64,000 bases of DNA from Pararhodobacter sp. CCB-MM2 (GTDB lineage: Bacteria; Pseudomonadota; Alphaproteobacteria; Rhodobacterales; Rhodobacteraceae), in NCBI RefSeq assembly GCF_001691415.1, contig NZ_LRRR01000020.1, forward strand, positions 19,561 to 83,560, given 5' to 3'. Below are positions 36,534-46,559 of the stretch, in pieces; position 1 is the stretch's first letter; each line of letters starts with the position of its first letter. Position numbers and translations under genes: made by a program. Below the pieces are notes generated by a model. The model saw only the letters and a program-made list of their open reading frames with translations. It searched no databases and was not told the origin of the DNA.

Positions 36534-37127
36534 TTAGGGCTTCGTGGCGACGAAGTCGATCAAAGCCGAGCGGCCCTGGTGCCCGCGCCCCTCCTGCACC
36601 TCGCGCTCATAAGTGGCGAGGCGCTCGATGCGCCAACCGGGGAAGGCGGCGGTCAGGATCTGCGGCGTCCACATCTGCGCCGGATCGGGCGGGCCGCCCG
36701 TGCCCAGTGCCACCTGCTCGGGGGTATAGCCATGCAGGACCAGCCGACCCCCGGGTTTTAGGGTCCGTGCGAGGTCGGCGAATTGTGCCGGTCGTGCCTC
36801 GGGCGGCATGAATTGGATGAAGATGCCCAGCACCAGATCGAAGGGCCGCTCCCATTCCCAGCCCTTCCAGTCGCAGACCCGAGCGTCAATGGACACGCCG
36901 CGCCCCGCCGCCAAGGCCCGCGCGCGGCCCACGGCTGTGGGCGACAGATCGAACGAGGTGACATGCATCCCTGAGGCAGCCATGTGCACCCCGTTGCGCC
37001 CCTCACCGTCCGAGACCGCCAATGCGGTGCCGTTCGGGATCACCAGCCACGGGTTCTCCGTCAGGAACTGCGCCGGGGCGGTGCCGAACAGATAGTCGTC
37101 TTGGCTGCGATAGCGGTCTTCCCACAT
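36534..37127 (-). CDS. Class I SAM-dependent methyltransferase
   Basis: 197 residues. Starts MWEDRYRSQDDYLFGTAPAQFL. The SAM-binding motif I is present in divergent form as ALAVSDGEGRNGVHMAASG, with FDLSPTAVGRARALA (motif II) and LKPGGRLVLHGYTP. It resembles the tellurite-resistance/thiopurine-like small-molecule methyltransferases. Substrate unknown. ATG 37127 follows GAAGGAGAG. Confidence 0.85.
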   Translation of the reverse strand: MWEDRYRSQDDYLFGTAPAQFLTENPWLVIPNGTALAVSDGEGRNGVHMAASGMHVTSFDLSPTAVGRARALAAGRGVSIDARVCDWKGWEWERPFDLVLGIFIQFMPPEARPAQFADLARTLKPGGRLVLHGYTPEQVALGTGGPPDPAQMWTPQILTAAFPGWRIERLATYEREVQEGRGHQGRSALIDFVATKP

Positions 37128-37172
37128 GGCACTCTCCTTCTTGCGCGGCAAAGATAACCCGCGCGCGCCGGA

Positions 37173-39416
37173 TCACCAGAAGTTCTGCGGGTCGATATCG
37201 ACGGCCAACCGCGTATCGCCCGGCAGCTTCAACCCCGCCAGCCAGCGCCGGATCGCGCCTTGCAGCGGCGCACCCTTCGCCGCCTTGATGAGCAGCCGCA
37301 CCCGGTGCCGCCCCCGGACCCGCGCAATCGGCGCCGGTGCCGGGCCGAACAGCTGCGCGCCGATGGCGAAGAGCGGATCGGCGTTCTGCGCCAGAAGGTT
37401 CCCGGCCTCGAAGGCATGTTCCACCGAGGTCGAGGTCAGGATGATCCCCGCCAACCGTCCATAGGGCGGCATGCCCAGCGCCTGCCGCTCGGCAGCTTCG
37501 GCCTTCCAGAACCCCTCGTCATCGCCCTTGAGGATCGCCTGAATCACAGGATGGTCCGGCTGGTGCGTCTGCAACAGCGCGAGGCCCGGCCGGTCATGCC
37601 GCCCCGCCCGGCCCGCGACCTGCCGGATCAGCTGAAACGTCCGCTCGGCCGCCCGCAGATCGCCGCCATGCAGACCCAGATCCGCGTCGATCACGCCGAC
37701 CAAGGTCAGCAGCGGGAAGTTGTGCCCCTTCGCCACCAGCTGCGTGCCGATGACGATATCCGCCCCGCCCGCCGCGATCTCGGCGATCTGCTCCTTCAGC
37801 GCGCGGGCCGAGCCGAACAGGTCGGACGACAAAACCGCCACCCGTGCGTCGGGCCAGGTCGCGCGGACCTCCTCTTCCAGTCGCTCGACGCCGGGGCCGA
37901 TGGGGTGCATGGAGCCCTCGGTCTTGCATTCGGGACAAGCGGTCGGGATGGGGGCCGTCGCGCCGCATTGGTGGCACATCAGGCGGTTGTGGAAGCGGTG
38001 CTCGACCATGCGCGAATCGCAATGCTCGCACTGGATCTGATGGCCACAGGCGCGGCAGGTGGTCACCGGCGCATAGCCACGGCGGTTGAGGAACAGGAGA
38101 GACTGCTCCTTCGCCTCGATCCGCTGATCGACCTCGGCCTTCAGCGCCGGCGCGATCCATGTCCCATGCGGCAGCTTCTGCCCGCGCAGGTCCAGCGCGC
38201 GCATCTCGGGCAGCTCGGCCACACCGAAGCGCGCATGCAGGTCGAGCCGCTCGTATTTGCCCGTCTCGGCATTGACCCAGCTCTCCAAGGACGGCGTGGC
38301 CGAAGCCAACACCACCTGCGCCTGACATTGCGACGCGCGCAGCACCGCCATGTCGCGCGCGTTGTAATGCACGCCCTCGTCCTGCTTGTAGGAGCCGTCG
38401 TGTTCCTCGTCGACGATGATCAGACCGAGGTCGCGATACGGCAGGAACAGCGCCGAGCGCGCGCCCACCACCATCTGCACCCCGCCCTCGGCGGCCATGC
38501 GCCAAAGCCGCCGACGCTCGGTCATCGTGGCGCCCGAGTGCCATTCGCCGGGCCGGTGACCGAAGCGCGCCTCGACCCGTTCCAGGAAACCCTCGGTCAA
38601 GCCGATCTCGGGCAACAGGACCAGCGCCTGCCGCCCCTTGCGCAGGCATTCGGCCACGGCCTCCAGATAGACCTCGGTCTTGCCCGAGCCGGTCACGCCC
38701 TTCAGCAACGTCACGCCAAAGGCGTCGGCGCGGGATTTCAGCACCTCGGCGGCGGCGGCCTGATCCTCGGACAGCACTTTGCCCGCCCGCGCGGGATCGA
38801 GCGGCGGATAGGGCTGGTCCTTCGCGGCCTCGGTCTCGATCAGCCCGCCCTGCGCGGCGAGCGTATGCACCACGCTGCCTGTCACCCCGGCGGCGCGCGT
38901 GATCTCGCCCACCGTCAGCGCGGCCCCGCCATAGGCGTCGAACACGTCCAGCACGCGCTTCCGCGCCTCGGTCATCCGCACCGGCGGTTCGCCCGGCAGG
39001 AAGACCTTCACCGTCTGCGGCCCGTTGAACAGCCCCGGCGCGCGAGTGGCCATGAACAGCATCAGGGACAACGGCGTCAGCGTGTATTCCGCGGCCTTGG
39101 TCAGGAAGGACCGCAGCTCGTCCCGCATCGGCGGCACGTCCAGTACGCGGCTGACCGGGCGCAGCTTCTCGACCGGGAAGTTGCCCTCGGCCTGCCCCCA
39201 GACACAGCCCAGAACCTTGCGCGGCCCCAAGGGCACCTCGACGAAATCGCCCAGACGGGCCCCGCCCTCCGGCGCGCGGTAGTCGAGCAGGCGATCCAGC
39301 GGCTGGGTAGTCAGGACAGCGAGAGGCTGACCGGCAGGGAAGTGGGGCTGCGCGAGCAGGTCCAAGGGGTCAAATACCTTTCGGGCCGGGAGGGGATAGG
39401 ATATGACGCGGGCCAT
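37173..39416 (-). CDS. priA: Primosomal replication restart helicase PriA
   Basis: 747 residues. 3'-DNA-binding N-terminal domain (LDYRAPEGGARLGDFVEVPLGPRKVLGCVWG), Walker A GVTGSGKT (240-247), DEEH box (336-339), and eight zinc-binding Cys (454, 457, 463, 466, 481, 484, 494, 497). It reloads the replisome at stalled forks. I chose ATG 39416. A longer in-frame ORF would run into the divergent DUF484 gene. Confidence 0.96.
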   Translation of the reverse strand: MARVISYPLPARKVFDPLDLLAQPHFPAGQPLAVLTTQPLDRLLDYRAPEGGARLGDFVEVPLGPRKVLGCVWGQAEGNFPVEKLRPVSRVLDVPPMRDELRSFLTKAAEYTLTPLSLMLFMATRAPGLFNGPQTVKVFLPGEPPVRMTEARKRVLDVFDAYGGAALTVGEITRAAGVTGSVVHTLAAQGGLIETEAAKDQPYPPLDPARAGKVLSEDQAAAAEVLKSRADAFGVTLLKGVTGSGKTEVYLEAVAECLRKGRQALVLLPEIGLTEGFLERVEARFGHRPGEWHSGATMTERRRLWRMAAEGGVQMVVGARSALFLPYRDLGLIIVDEEHDGSYKQDEGVHYNARDMAVLRASQCQAQVVLASATPSLESWVNAETGKYERLDLHARFGVAELPEMRALDLRGQKLPHGTWIAPALKAEVDQRIEAKEQSLLFLNRRGYAPVTTCRACGHQIQCEHCDSRMVEHRFHNRLMCHQCGATAPIPTACPECKTEGSMHPIGPGVERLEEEVRATWPDARVAVLSSDLFGSARALKEQIAEIAAGGADIVIGTQLVAKGHNFPLLTLVGVIDADLGLHGGDLRAAERTFQLIRQVAGRAGRHDRPGLALLQTHQPDHPVIQAILKGDDEGFWKAEAAERQALGMPPYGRLAGIILTSTSVEHAFEAGNLLAQNADPLFAIGAQLFGPAPAPIARVRGRHRVRLLIKAAKGAPLQGAIRRWLAGLKLPGDTRLAVDIDPQNFW

Positions 39417-39563
39417 GCCCTCTGCAAGCGGACCCGTCCGCGACGTGGCGGGCACAACACCGATGCAGGCTTGGCACACTTGCCGGGCGACGGCAAAAAA
39501 ACGGGTCAGAAATCCGCCGGACCTGATGTAGGATCGCGCGGAAGACGGAAGATCGAGGCAGAG

Positions 39564-40280
39564 ATGGCAGTCAGCGGACCGGCCCAGGACACCGGCACCC
39601 AGGAGGAATGGCGCACCCGCGTGCTGGCCGATCCGGGCCTCGTGCTCGACGATCCCGAGCTGATGCGCGCGCTGGTGCTGACCTCGGAACGGGCGATGGG
39701 CGGCAATATCGTCGATCTTCGCGGCATGGCGATGGAGCGGCTGGAAACCCGGCTGCAGCGGCTGGAGGAAACCCACCGCGCCGTCATCGCCGCGGCCTAT
39801 GAGAACTTGTCCTCGACCAACCAGATCCACCGCGCCCTGCTGCGCCTGCTGGATGCCGACCGCTTCGAAGGCTTCGTGCTGGACCTAGGCGGTCCGGTGG
39901 CCGAGATCCTCGGCGTCGATGCCGTCCGGCTGGTGCTGGAAAGCGTGGAACTGGGCGGCAGCCTGGGCAAGCTGGACACGATCCTGCGCGTGCGCAAGCC
40001 GGGCTTCACCGAGCACTATATGTCCGCCGGACGCCCGGCCCCCTCGCGCCCGATCGTGCTGCGCCAGGGCGTGCCGCCGTCCTCGGGCCCTTACGGCGAA
40101 GTCGCCGCCGATCTGCGGTCCGAGGCCCTGATGCGGCTGGATCTCGGCAAGGGGCGCCTGCCGGGCATGCTGGCGATGGGCTCGGAAGATCCGCATCGCT
40201 TCAAGCCGGGACAGGGCACCGACCTTCTGGCCTTCTTCACCGGCACCTTCGAGCGCGTCCTGCGCCGCTGGTTGTCGTGA
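39564..40280 (+). CDS. DUF484 (GAF-like) protein
   Basis: 238 residues. A helical N-terminus (GGNIVDLRGMAMERLETRLQRLEETHRAVIAAAYENLSSTNQIHRALLRLLD) leads into a GAF-like domain ending FKPGQGTDLLAFFTGTFERVLRRWL. DUF484 genes often sit just before xerC, as here, with overlapping stop and start (GTGA), but their role is not known. Divergent from priA. Confidence 0.88.
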   Translation: MAVSGPAQDTGTQEEWRTRVLADPGLVLDDPELMRALVLTSERAMGGNIVDLRGMAMERLETRLQRLEETHRAVIAAAYENLSSTNQIHRALLRLLDADRFEGFVLDLGGPVAEILGVDAVRLVLESVELGGSLGKLDTILRVRKPGFTEHYMSAGRPAPSRPIVLRQGVPPSSGPYGEVAADLRSEALMRLDLGKGRLPGMLAMGSEDPHRFKPGQGTDLLAFFTGTFERVLRRWLS

Positions 40281-41227
40281 GTCTGGCGATCTCTCCGGCG
40301 CTGCGCGATGCGCTGGAACACTGGCTGACGCATCTGGCCGCGCTGGATGATGCCTCGGATCACACGATCAACGCCTACCGCGCCGATGTGGCGCAGTTCC
40401 TCGACTTCCTTGCCCACCATCACGGCGGCGCGGCGGGCATGGCGCAGCTGCGCGCGGTGGAGACCCGCGACCTGCGCGCCTGGATGGCCAAGGCCCGCGC
40501 CGACGGCCGCGGCGCGCGGTCATTGGCGCGCGCGTTGTCAGCGCTGAAGGGCTTCGCCCGCTGGCTGGCCGACCGCGAGGGCGATTTCGACGCCACGGCG
40601 ATCCTGTCGGCCCGCGCCCCGCGCCATCAGCGCCCCCTGCCCCGGCCGCTGGACGAGGACGCCGCCCGCGCCGTCACCGAATCGATCAGCGATGACAAGG
40701 CCGAGGAATGGATCCGCGCCCGCGACATGGCCGTGGTGACCCTGCTTTACGGTTGCGGGCTGCGGATCTCCGAGGCGCTGGGCCTCTTGGGCAGCGATGC
40801 CGAACTGGCCCGGACGCCCGGTGCCAGTCTGCGGATCCTCGGCAAGGGCGGCAAGGAGAGGATCGTCCCGGTGATCCCCGCCGCCGCCGAGGCCGTTGCG
40901 CGCTACATCCGCCTCTGCCCCTTCCCGGTCGAGCCGAGCCACCCGCTGTTCCGCGGTCAGCGCGGCGGGCCCCTGAACCCACGCCTGATCACCCGCGCGA
41001 TGGAGGGGGTGCGGCTGCGCCTCGGCCTGCCGGCGACGGCAACGCCCCATGCCCTGCGCCACAGCTTCGCCACCCATCTCCTGGGCCGGGGCGGCGACCT
41101 GCGCGCCATTCAGGAGCTGTTGGGCCACGCCAACCTGTCGACGACCCAGATCTACACCGGCGTCGATGCCGCGCGGCTGATGGAATCGTACCGCGCCGCC
41201 CATCCCCGCGCCCGCGGGAACGCTTAG
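40277..41227 (+). CDS. xerC: Tyrosine recombinase XerC
   Basis: 316 residues from a GTG start that overlaps the DUF484 stop. Core-binding N-terminal domain (about 10-100). The catalytic residues are all present: R163 (GLRISEAL), K190 (GKGGKER), H258/R261 (HALRHSFATHLL), H284 (LGHANLSTTQIYT) and Y293. It works with XerD at dif to resolve chromosome dimers. Chromosomal context argues against a phage integrase. Confidence 0.94.
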   Translation: MSLAISPALRDALEHWLTHLAALDDASDHTINAYRADVAQFLDFLAHHHGGAAGMAQLRAVETRDLRAWMAKARADGRGARSLARALSALKGFARWLADREGDFDATAILSARAPRHQRPLPRPLDEDAARAVTESISDDKAEEWIRARDMAVVTLLYGCGLRISEALGLLGSDAELARTPGASLRILGKGGKERIVPVIPAAAEAVARYIRLCPFPVEPSHPLFRGQRGGPLNPRLITRAMEGVRLRLGLPATATPHALRHSFATHLLGRGGDLRAIQELLGHANLSTTQIYTGVDAARLMESYRAAHPRARGNA

Positions 41228-41295
41228 CGCTTGGCCCCGACGGTCCAATCAGGGTACAGAGCGCGCGCAAGCTGCCCCAACCCGGACCCCACGCC

Positions 41296-41745
41296 ATGAC
41301 CGCCAACAAGCGCCTCGTTCTTTCCTCGGACCACGCCGCCATCGAGCTGCGCCGCGCCGTCGCCCAGCATGCCGAAAGCCTCGGCTGGGAGATCGTCGAC
41401 ATCGGCCCGCAAACGCCCGAGAGCACCCATTACCCCCTCCATGGCAAGGCCGCGGCCGAGCGTGTCGTGTCGGGCGATTGCGCGCTGGGGATCATCCTGT
41501 GCGGGACCGGTCAGGGCATCATGATGGCCGCCAACAAGGTCGAGGGCATCCGCTGCGGCGTCTGCTCGGACACCTTCTCGGCCAAGATGATCCGCCAGCA
41601 CAACGACGCCAACATGCTGTCGATCGGCGCCCGCGTCGTCGGCGAGGGTCTGGCGCTGGAGATCGCCGAAGCCTTCCTGACCGCCGAGTTCGAAGGCGGC
41701 CGCCACGCCACTCGCGTCGCGATGATCGAGCCCGCGCAGGCCTGA
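41296..41745 (+). CDS. rpiB: Ribose-5-phosphate isomerase B
   Basis: 149 residues of the RpiB/LacAB family: SSDHAAIELRRAV (D12, H13), GIILCGTGQGIMMAANK (active-site C69) and RQHNDANMLSIGARV (H102). It interconverts ribose-5-phosphate and ribulose-5-phosphate in the pentose-phosphate route. I chose ATG 41296 from the family start. Confidence 0.93.
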   Translation: MTANKRLVLSSDHAAIELRRAVAQHAESLGWEIVDIGPQTPESTHYPLHGKAAAERVVSGDCALGIILCGTGQGIMMAANKVEGIRCGVCSDTFSAKMIRQHNDANMLSIGARVVGEGLALEIAEAFLTAEFEGGRHATRVAMIEPAQA

Positions 41746-41853
41746 TCGCCGCGCGCCCGCACAAAGATTGAACCGGGCATCGGGCCCGCACGACCCATGG
41801 ACATCACAGGCGCCTAATCCGCGCCGCCGCATGAAGTCCGAAGGTCCGTCCCG

Positions 41854-42033
41854 ATGCCCGCCTCCTCCCTCGTCCTCCGCCTCGGCACTGCCTTCGGGCT
41901 TCATGCCCTCACCGCACTCGTGGCCCCGGCGCTGCCCGACGACCTGCCCCCGCGCCCGGCGCAGGCCCTGATCGCGACGCTGCCCGCGCTCTCCGATCCG
42001 CAGATGATCCCGCAAACCCTGCCCGCCGCCTGA
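41854..42033 (+). CDS. Possible small protein, 59 residues
   Basis: ORF beginning MPASSLVLRLGTAFGLHALTAL with a hydrophobic, signal-like N-terminus and an Ala/Pro/Leu-rich remainder ending in a TGA stop. No family recognised. The ribosome site is weak and the composition could arise by chance in GC-rich DNA. It lies in the 383-bp gap between rpiB and pcs, where I see nothing else. Confidence 0.3.
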   Translation: MPASSLVLRLGTAFGLHALTALVAPALPDDLPPRPAQALIATLPALSDPQMIPQTLPAA

Positions 42034-42128
42034 GCACCCCACCCCATGCGTCCGCCCCGGTGCTGCAGTTGCGAAATCGTGTGCTGCGACGCCTTGCCAC
42101 GGGGCGCCAAACGGTCCAGACAGAGGCG

Positions 42129-42824
42129 ATGATGGAAACCTTCCGCGCCTACTCCGTCCATATGTTCACCGCCACCGGCGTCGTCTTCTCGATGCTGGCC
42201 ATGCTGGCTGCCGTGGACGAGAAATGGTCGCTGATGTTCCTGTGGCTGGTCGTCGCCTTCATCGTCGACGGCATCGACGGCCCGATGGCGCGGAAATACG
42301 ACGTCAAGACCAAGGCCCCGATCATCGACGGGGTGCTTCTGGACCTGATCATCGACTTCCTGACCTATGTGTTCATCCCGGCCTTCGCGCTGTTCAATTC
42401 GGGCCTGCTGCCCGGCTGGACCGGCTGGATGGCGATCATCGTCATTACCTTTGCCTCGGTGCTGTATTTCGCCGACACGCGGATGAAGACCTCGGACAAT
42501 TCCTTCTCGGGCTTTCCGGGATGCTGGAACATGCTGGCCGTGGTGATCTTCGCCACCCGCCCGGATTTCTGGCTGATCCTCGCGCTGGTCGTGGTGCTGT
42601 CGGTGACGATGTTCCTGCGCATCAAGTTCGTGCACCCGGTCCGCACCCAACGCTGGCGCGCCATCACCCTGCCGGTCGCCCTGATCTGGGTCGCGCTGGC
42701 GACGGCCGCCGCCTGGGCCGACTTCGCCCAGCCGCAATGGGTGACCACCGCGCTGATCGTCACCAGCCTCTATCTGCTGGGCGCCGGCGCCGTGCAACAG
42801 GTCCTGTTCCGCGAAAAGCTCTAA
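42129..42824 (+). CDS. pcs: Phosphatidylcholine synthase Pcs
   Basis: 231 residues, about seven membrane helices. The complete CDP-alcohol phosphotransferase motif is present: D47-x2-D50-G-x2-A-R55-x12-G68-x3-D72-x3-D76. Pcs condenses CDP-diacylglycerol with choline to make phosphatidylcholine, a trait of many alphaproteobacteria. Homology to Pcs rather than PssA rests on the overall pattern (VHMFTATGVVFSMLAM; NSFSGFPGCWNMLAVVIF). Two adjacent ATGs (42129, 42132) are possible. Confidence 0.92.
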   Translation: MMETFRAYSVHMFTATGVVFSMLAMLAAVDEKWSLMFLWLVVAFIVDGIDGPMARKYDVKTKAPIIDGVLLDLIIDFLTYVFIPAFALFNSGLLPGWTGWMAIIVITFASVLYFADTRMKTSDNSFSGFPGCWNMLAVVIFATRPDFWLILALVVVLSVTMFLRIKFVHPVRTQRWRAITLPVALIWVALATAAAWADFAQPQWVTTALIVTSLYLLGAGAVQQVLFREKL

Positions 42825-42831
42825 GCGGGCG

Positions 42832-43332
42832 TCAGATCAACAGCCCCCCGGCCCGCTCGTGCTTGAGCAGCCAGACCTTCGTCTCCACCCCCTCGGGCGC
42901 GGAGAAGCCGCCAAGGCCGCTTGCGCCCAAGACACGGTGACAGGGCACGATCAGCGGGATCGGGTTGTTCCCGCACAGCTGCCCCATGGCCTGCGCGCTG
43001 ACCTTCAACTCGGCCGCCAACTGGCCATAGGTTCGCGTCTCACCCATCGGGATCGCCAACATCGCGGCGCAGGCCATCTGCTGCGCGCGGCTGGCCTCGA
43101 TCCTGAGCGGCAGGTCGAAGACCTCCAGCCGGCCGTCGAAATAGGCCTCGACCTGATGCGCGGCTTCGGTCAGCAGCGGCGTCTCGTCATCCAGCACCGC
43201 CCCGCCCCAGCGCGCGCCGGTCAGGACGCCGTCCTTCTCCAACAGCGTGAAGGCGCCTGTCGGGGTGCCGAGGGTCAATCCCGCCACGGCCCCGGCTGGC
43301 GCGGTGCTCAGCGGTTCAGCCTGCACGGACAT
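42832..43332 (-). CDS. Methylated-DNA-protein-cysteine methyltransferase (Ogt type)
   Basis: 166 residues. Removes alkyl groups from O6-alkylguanine by irreversible transfer to C131 in IPLIVPCHRVLG. Also present: the helix-turn-helix stretch IPMGETRTYGQLAAEL and the C-terminal GLGGFSAPEGVETKVWLLKHE. No Ada regulatory domain, so it is the Ogt-like constitutive type. ATG 43332 follows GGAGG. Converges on pcs with 7 nt between them. Confidence 0.94.
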   Translation of the reverse strand: MSVQAEPLSTAPAGAVAGLTLGTPTGAFTLLEKDGVLTGARWGGAVLDDETPLLTEAAHQVEAYFDGRLEVFDLPLRIEASRAQQMACAAMLAIPMGETRTYGQLAAELKVSAQAMGQLCGNNPIPLIVPCHRVLGASGLGGFSAPEGVETKVWLLKHERAGGLLI

Positions 43333-43348
43333 GGGCAGCCTCCATGCG

Positions 43349-43373
43349 AAAGGGGCGGGAATGACCCCGCCCC
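43349..43373 (-). terminator. Terminator-like hairpin after ileS
   Basis: On the minus strand: GGGGCGGG, a 6-nt loop, CCCGCCCC, then TTTCGC. An 8-bp GC stem with a short T run, between the ileS stop and the Ogt start. Confidence 0.65.
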
Positions 43374-43398
43374 ATCCTGATCACATCGCGTGAGTCGA

Positions 43399-46359
43399 TC
43401 AACCCAGCGCGGCGTCACAGCGCGCGCAGGTGCCGGGATGCTTGTGCGTGCCCACATCCGGCAGGATCTTCCAGCAACGCTGGCATTTCTCGCCCTCGGC
43501 ATGGTGGAAGACCACGCCCACGCCCGGCACGTCCTCGGCCGTGAAGGCCCCTTCCGGCGCGGCATCGGTCGTCAGCGTGAGGGCCGAGGTGATGCACAGC
43601 GTCGCGAAGGTATCCGGGTTGGTCACGATCTGCGCCAGTTCCGGCGACAGATAGACCGTCGGCGCGGCCTCGAGGCTGGCACCGATAGTCTTGTTGCGAC
43701 GCTCGACTTCAAGCGCGCCGGTGACGACGCGGCGCACGGCGCGGACCTTCTGCGAGCGGGCGGCCAGCTCGGCGTCGAGCCAGCTTTCCGGGGTCGCCGG
43801 GAAGTCGTGCAGATGGACGCTCTCGCCCTCGCCGGGGAAGCGCGACAGCCAGACGTCTTCCATCGTGAAGGGCAGGATCGGCGCCAGCCAGGTCGTCAGG
43901 CGGTGGAACAGCGCATCCATCACCGTGAGGCAAGCCTGACGCACCGACGAATCCTTCGGATCGCAATAGAGCGCGTCCTTGCGGATGTCGAAATAGAAGG
44001 CCGACAGATCGGTGGTGGCGAAGGCGAACAGGGCCTGGAAAACGCCCTGGAAGTCGAAGGCGGCGTAGGATTTGCGCACCAGCGCGTCGAGCTCGGCCAG
44101 ACGGTGCAGCATCAGCTGTTCCAGCTCGGGCATATCCTCGCGTGCGACGGCCTGCGCCGGGTCGAAATCGCCCAGTGCGCCCAGCATGAAGCGCAGCGTG
44201 TTGCGCAGACGGCGATAGCTGTCGGCGGTGCCCTTCAGGATCTCTTTGCCGATCCGCTGGTCGACCGTGTAGTCGCTGAGCGCCACCCACAGACGCAGGA
44301 TATCCGCGCCGTATTGGTCGATGACCTCCTGCGGGACCACGGTGTTGCCGATGGACTTGGACATCTTCATGCCCTTCTCGTCCAGCGTGAAACCGTGGGT
44401 CACGACGTTGCGGTAAGGCGCGCGGCCCTTGGTGCCGCAGCCCTGCAGCATCGAGGAATGGAACCAGCCGCGGTGCTGGTCGGTGCCTTCCATGTAGACA
44501 TCGGCGATACCGTCGGCCACGCCGTCCTCGCGGTCGCGCAGCACGAAGGCATGCGTTGAGCCCGAGTCGAACCAGACGTCCAGAATGTCAAAAACCTGCT
44601 CATAGGCTTCCGGATCGTGCAGGTCTTTCAGCACCTTTTCCTTGAAGCCTTGCACATACCATGCATCCGCACCTTCTTCCTCGAAGGCCAGAACGATGCG
44701 GGTGTTGACCCGCGGATCCTTCAGCAGGAAGTCCGAATCCGAGGGTTTCGCGCCCTTCTTGACGAAGCAGGTCAGCGGCACGCCCCAAGCGCGTTGACGC
44801 GACAGCACCCAATCCGGACGCGTCTCCATCATCGAGTGCAGGCGGTTGCGGCCCGAGACCGGGGTGAACTTCACCAGATCCTCGATCGACTTCAGCGCGC
44901 GCTGGCGGATGGTATCGCCATACTGGCCCATCCCGTCTTCGAGCGGCTTGTCGATGGCGGCGAACCATTGCGGCGTGTTGCGATAGATGACCGGGGCCTT
45001 CGAGCGCCAGCTATGCGGATAGCTGTGCTTCAGCTTGCCCTTGGCCATCAGCGCACCGGAATAAGCCAGCTGCTTGATGACGCTGACGTTGGCCGGGCCT
45101 TCCTTGCCGTCGGGCAGGATGATGTGCTGGCCACCGAAGAGCGGCAGATCGGCGCGGTAGCTGCCGTCCGGCTCGACGTTGTAGGTCATCGGCAGCTTGA
45201 ACTTCAGGCCCAGCTGGTAGTCGTCGTCACCATGCGACGGCGCGGTGTGCACGAAGCCCGTACCGGCATCGTCGGTGACATGGTCACCCGGCAGCATCGG
45301 CACGTCGTAATCCCACTCGCCCTGCCCCTCGGCCACGCCGCGGAAGGGGTGTGCGCAGGTGACGATCAGCGAGGGATCGATGGTGCTGACCAGCTCCAGA
45401 TCGCCGTTCTCCAGCTTCGCCGCCGTCAGGAAGTCCGCCACGCGGGCCTTGGCCAGCACCAGCGTCTCGCCGACCTTGAGCAGATGCTCGACCGGGGCGC
45501 GGGCGACGGTGTAGAGCCCGTATTCGATCGCCGGGTTATAGGCGATGGCGCGGTTCTGCGGGATGGTCCAGGGGGTGGTGGTCCAGATCACCACGCGCGA
45601 CTGCATCAGCTGCTGGCGGTCGGCCTCGCCGAAGAACTCGGCTTCCTCGCTGCCATAATTGCCCGACGGCTTCACCTCGGTGACCGGGAAGGCCGCGAAG
45701 ACCTGATGCGAGGTATGGTCGTGGTATTCGACCTCGGCCTCGGCCAGCGCGGTCTTCTCGACCGGCGACCACATCACGGGTTTCGAGCCCTGATACAGCG
45801 CGCCGTTCATCAGGAACTTCATGAATTCCTCGGCGATCACGGCCTCGGCGTGGAAGTCCATGGTCAGGTAGGGCTTGTCCCAGGTGCCGGTGACGCCAAG
45901 ACGCTTGAACTCCTCGCGCTGAACATCGACCCAACCCTCGGCGAACTTGCGGCATTCCTGACGGAAGGCGACGATATCCACGTCGTCCTTGTTCAGACCC
46001 TTGGCGCGGTATTGCTCCTCGATCTTCCACTCGATGGGCAGACCGTGGCAATCCCAGCCCGGCACGTAGCGGCTGTCGAAGCCCATCATCTGGTGCGAGC
46101 GCACGATGATGTCCTTGATCGTCTTGTTCAGCGCATGGCCGATGTGCAGATGCCCGTTCGCATAGGGAGGGCCGTCATGCAGGATGAAGGGCTTGCGCTC
46201 GGTGCCGGCCTTGGCCTTCTCGCGCAGTTTCTCGTAGACGCCGATCTGCGCCCAGCGGGCCAGCCATTCCGGCTCGCGCTGGGGCAGACCTGCGCGCATC
46301 GGGAAGTCGGTCTCGGGCAGGAACAGGGTGTCTTTATAGTCGGGGGTATCGGCACACAT
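43399..46359 (-). CDS. ileS: Isoleucyl-tRNA synthetase
   Basis: 986 residues. Class I synthetase with HIGH (72-75 in GHLHIGHALNKT), KMSKS (665-669), the editing domain between them, and a C-terminal zinc finger (CQRCW ... CARCD). It charges tRNA-Ile. I preferred ATG 46359 (MCADTPDYKDTLFLPETDFPMR), which has GGAG 8 nt upstream, to the ATG 18 nt earlier. Confidence 0.97.
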   Translation of the reverse strand: MCADTPDYKDTLFLPETDFPMRAGLPQREPEWLARWAQIGVYEKLREKAKAGTERKPFILHDGPPYANGHLHIGHALNKTIKDIIVRSHQMMGFDSRYVPGWDCHGLPIEWKIEEQYRAKGLNKDDVDIVAFRQECRKFAEGWVDVQREEFKRLGVTGTWDKPYLTMDFHAEAVIAEEFMKFLMNGALYQGSKPVMWSPVEKTALAEAEVEYHDHTSHQVFAAFPVTEVKPSGNYGSEEAEFFGEADRQQLMQSRVVIWTTTPWTIPQNRAIAYNPAIEYGLYTVARAPVEHLLKVGETLVLAKARVADFLTAAKLENGDLELVSTIDPSLIVTCAHPFRGVAEGQGEWDYDVPMLPGDHVTDDAGTGFVHTAPSHGDDDYQLGLKFKLPMTYNVEPDGSYRADLPLFGGQHIILPDGKEGPANVSVIKQLAYSGALMAKGKLKHSYPHSWRSKAPVIYRNTPQWFAAIDKPLEDGMGQYGDTIRQRALKSIEDLVKFTPVSGRNRLHSMMETRPDWVLSRQRAWGVPLTCFVKKGAKPSDSDFLLKDPRVNTRIVLAFEEEGADAWYVQGFKEKVLKDLHDPEAYEQVFDILDVWFDSGSTHAFVLRDREDGVADGIADVYMEGTDQHRGWFHSSMLQGCGTKGRAPYRNVVTHGFTLDEKGMKMSKSIGNTVVPQEVIDQYGADILRLWVALSDYTVDQRIGKEILKGTADSYRRLRNTLRFMLGALGDFDPAQAVAREDMPELEQLMLHRLAELDALVRKSYAAFDFQGVFQALFAFATTDLSAFYFDIRKDALYCDPKDSSVRQACLTVMDALFHRLTTWLAPILPFTMEDVWLSRFPGEGESVHLHDFPATPESWLDAELAARSQKVRAVRRVVTGALEVERRNKTIGASLEAAPTVYLSPELAQIVTNPDTFATLCITSALTLTTDAAPEGAFTAEDVPGVGVVFHHAEGEKCQRCWKILPDVGTHKHPGTCARCDAALG

Positions 46360-46559
46360 CTCGTGGGCTCCGCTCATCGCTGTCTTGGGGGATTTAGCAA
46401 AGGTTGGCGCAGAGCTCTAGTCGGCTCTCCATGCGCCTTGTCCCGGCTACTCTGGGTCAGAGCGCCGGGCTGCTAATTCGAATGATGATCGCCATGCGAT
46501 ACCACATGACAGCGCGTATATCCCCGCGCCGGGGCCGGGTAAAGAGGGCCCGAAGCCGC

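Noticed and set aside
40277..41227. Phage or island integrase with an attachment site.
   Set aside because: The DUF484-xerC coupling and chromosomal neighbours are standard for XerC; no tRNA or direct repeats flank it.
46360..46377. ileS start at ATG 46377.
   Set aside because: No ribosome site precedes it, while GGAG is well spaced for ATG 46359, whose N-terminus fits the family.
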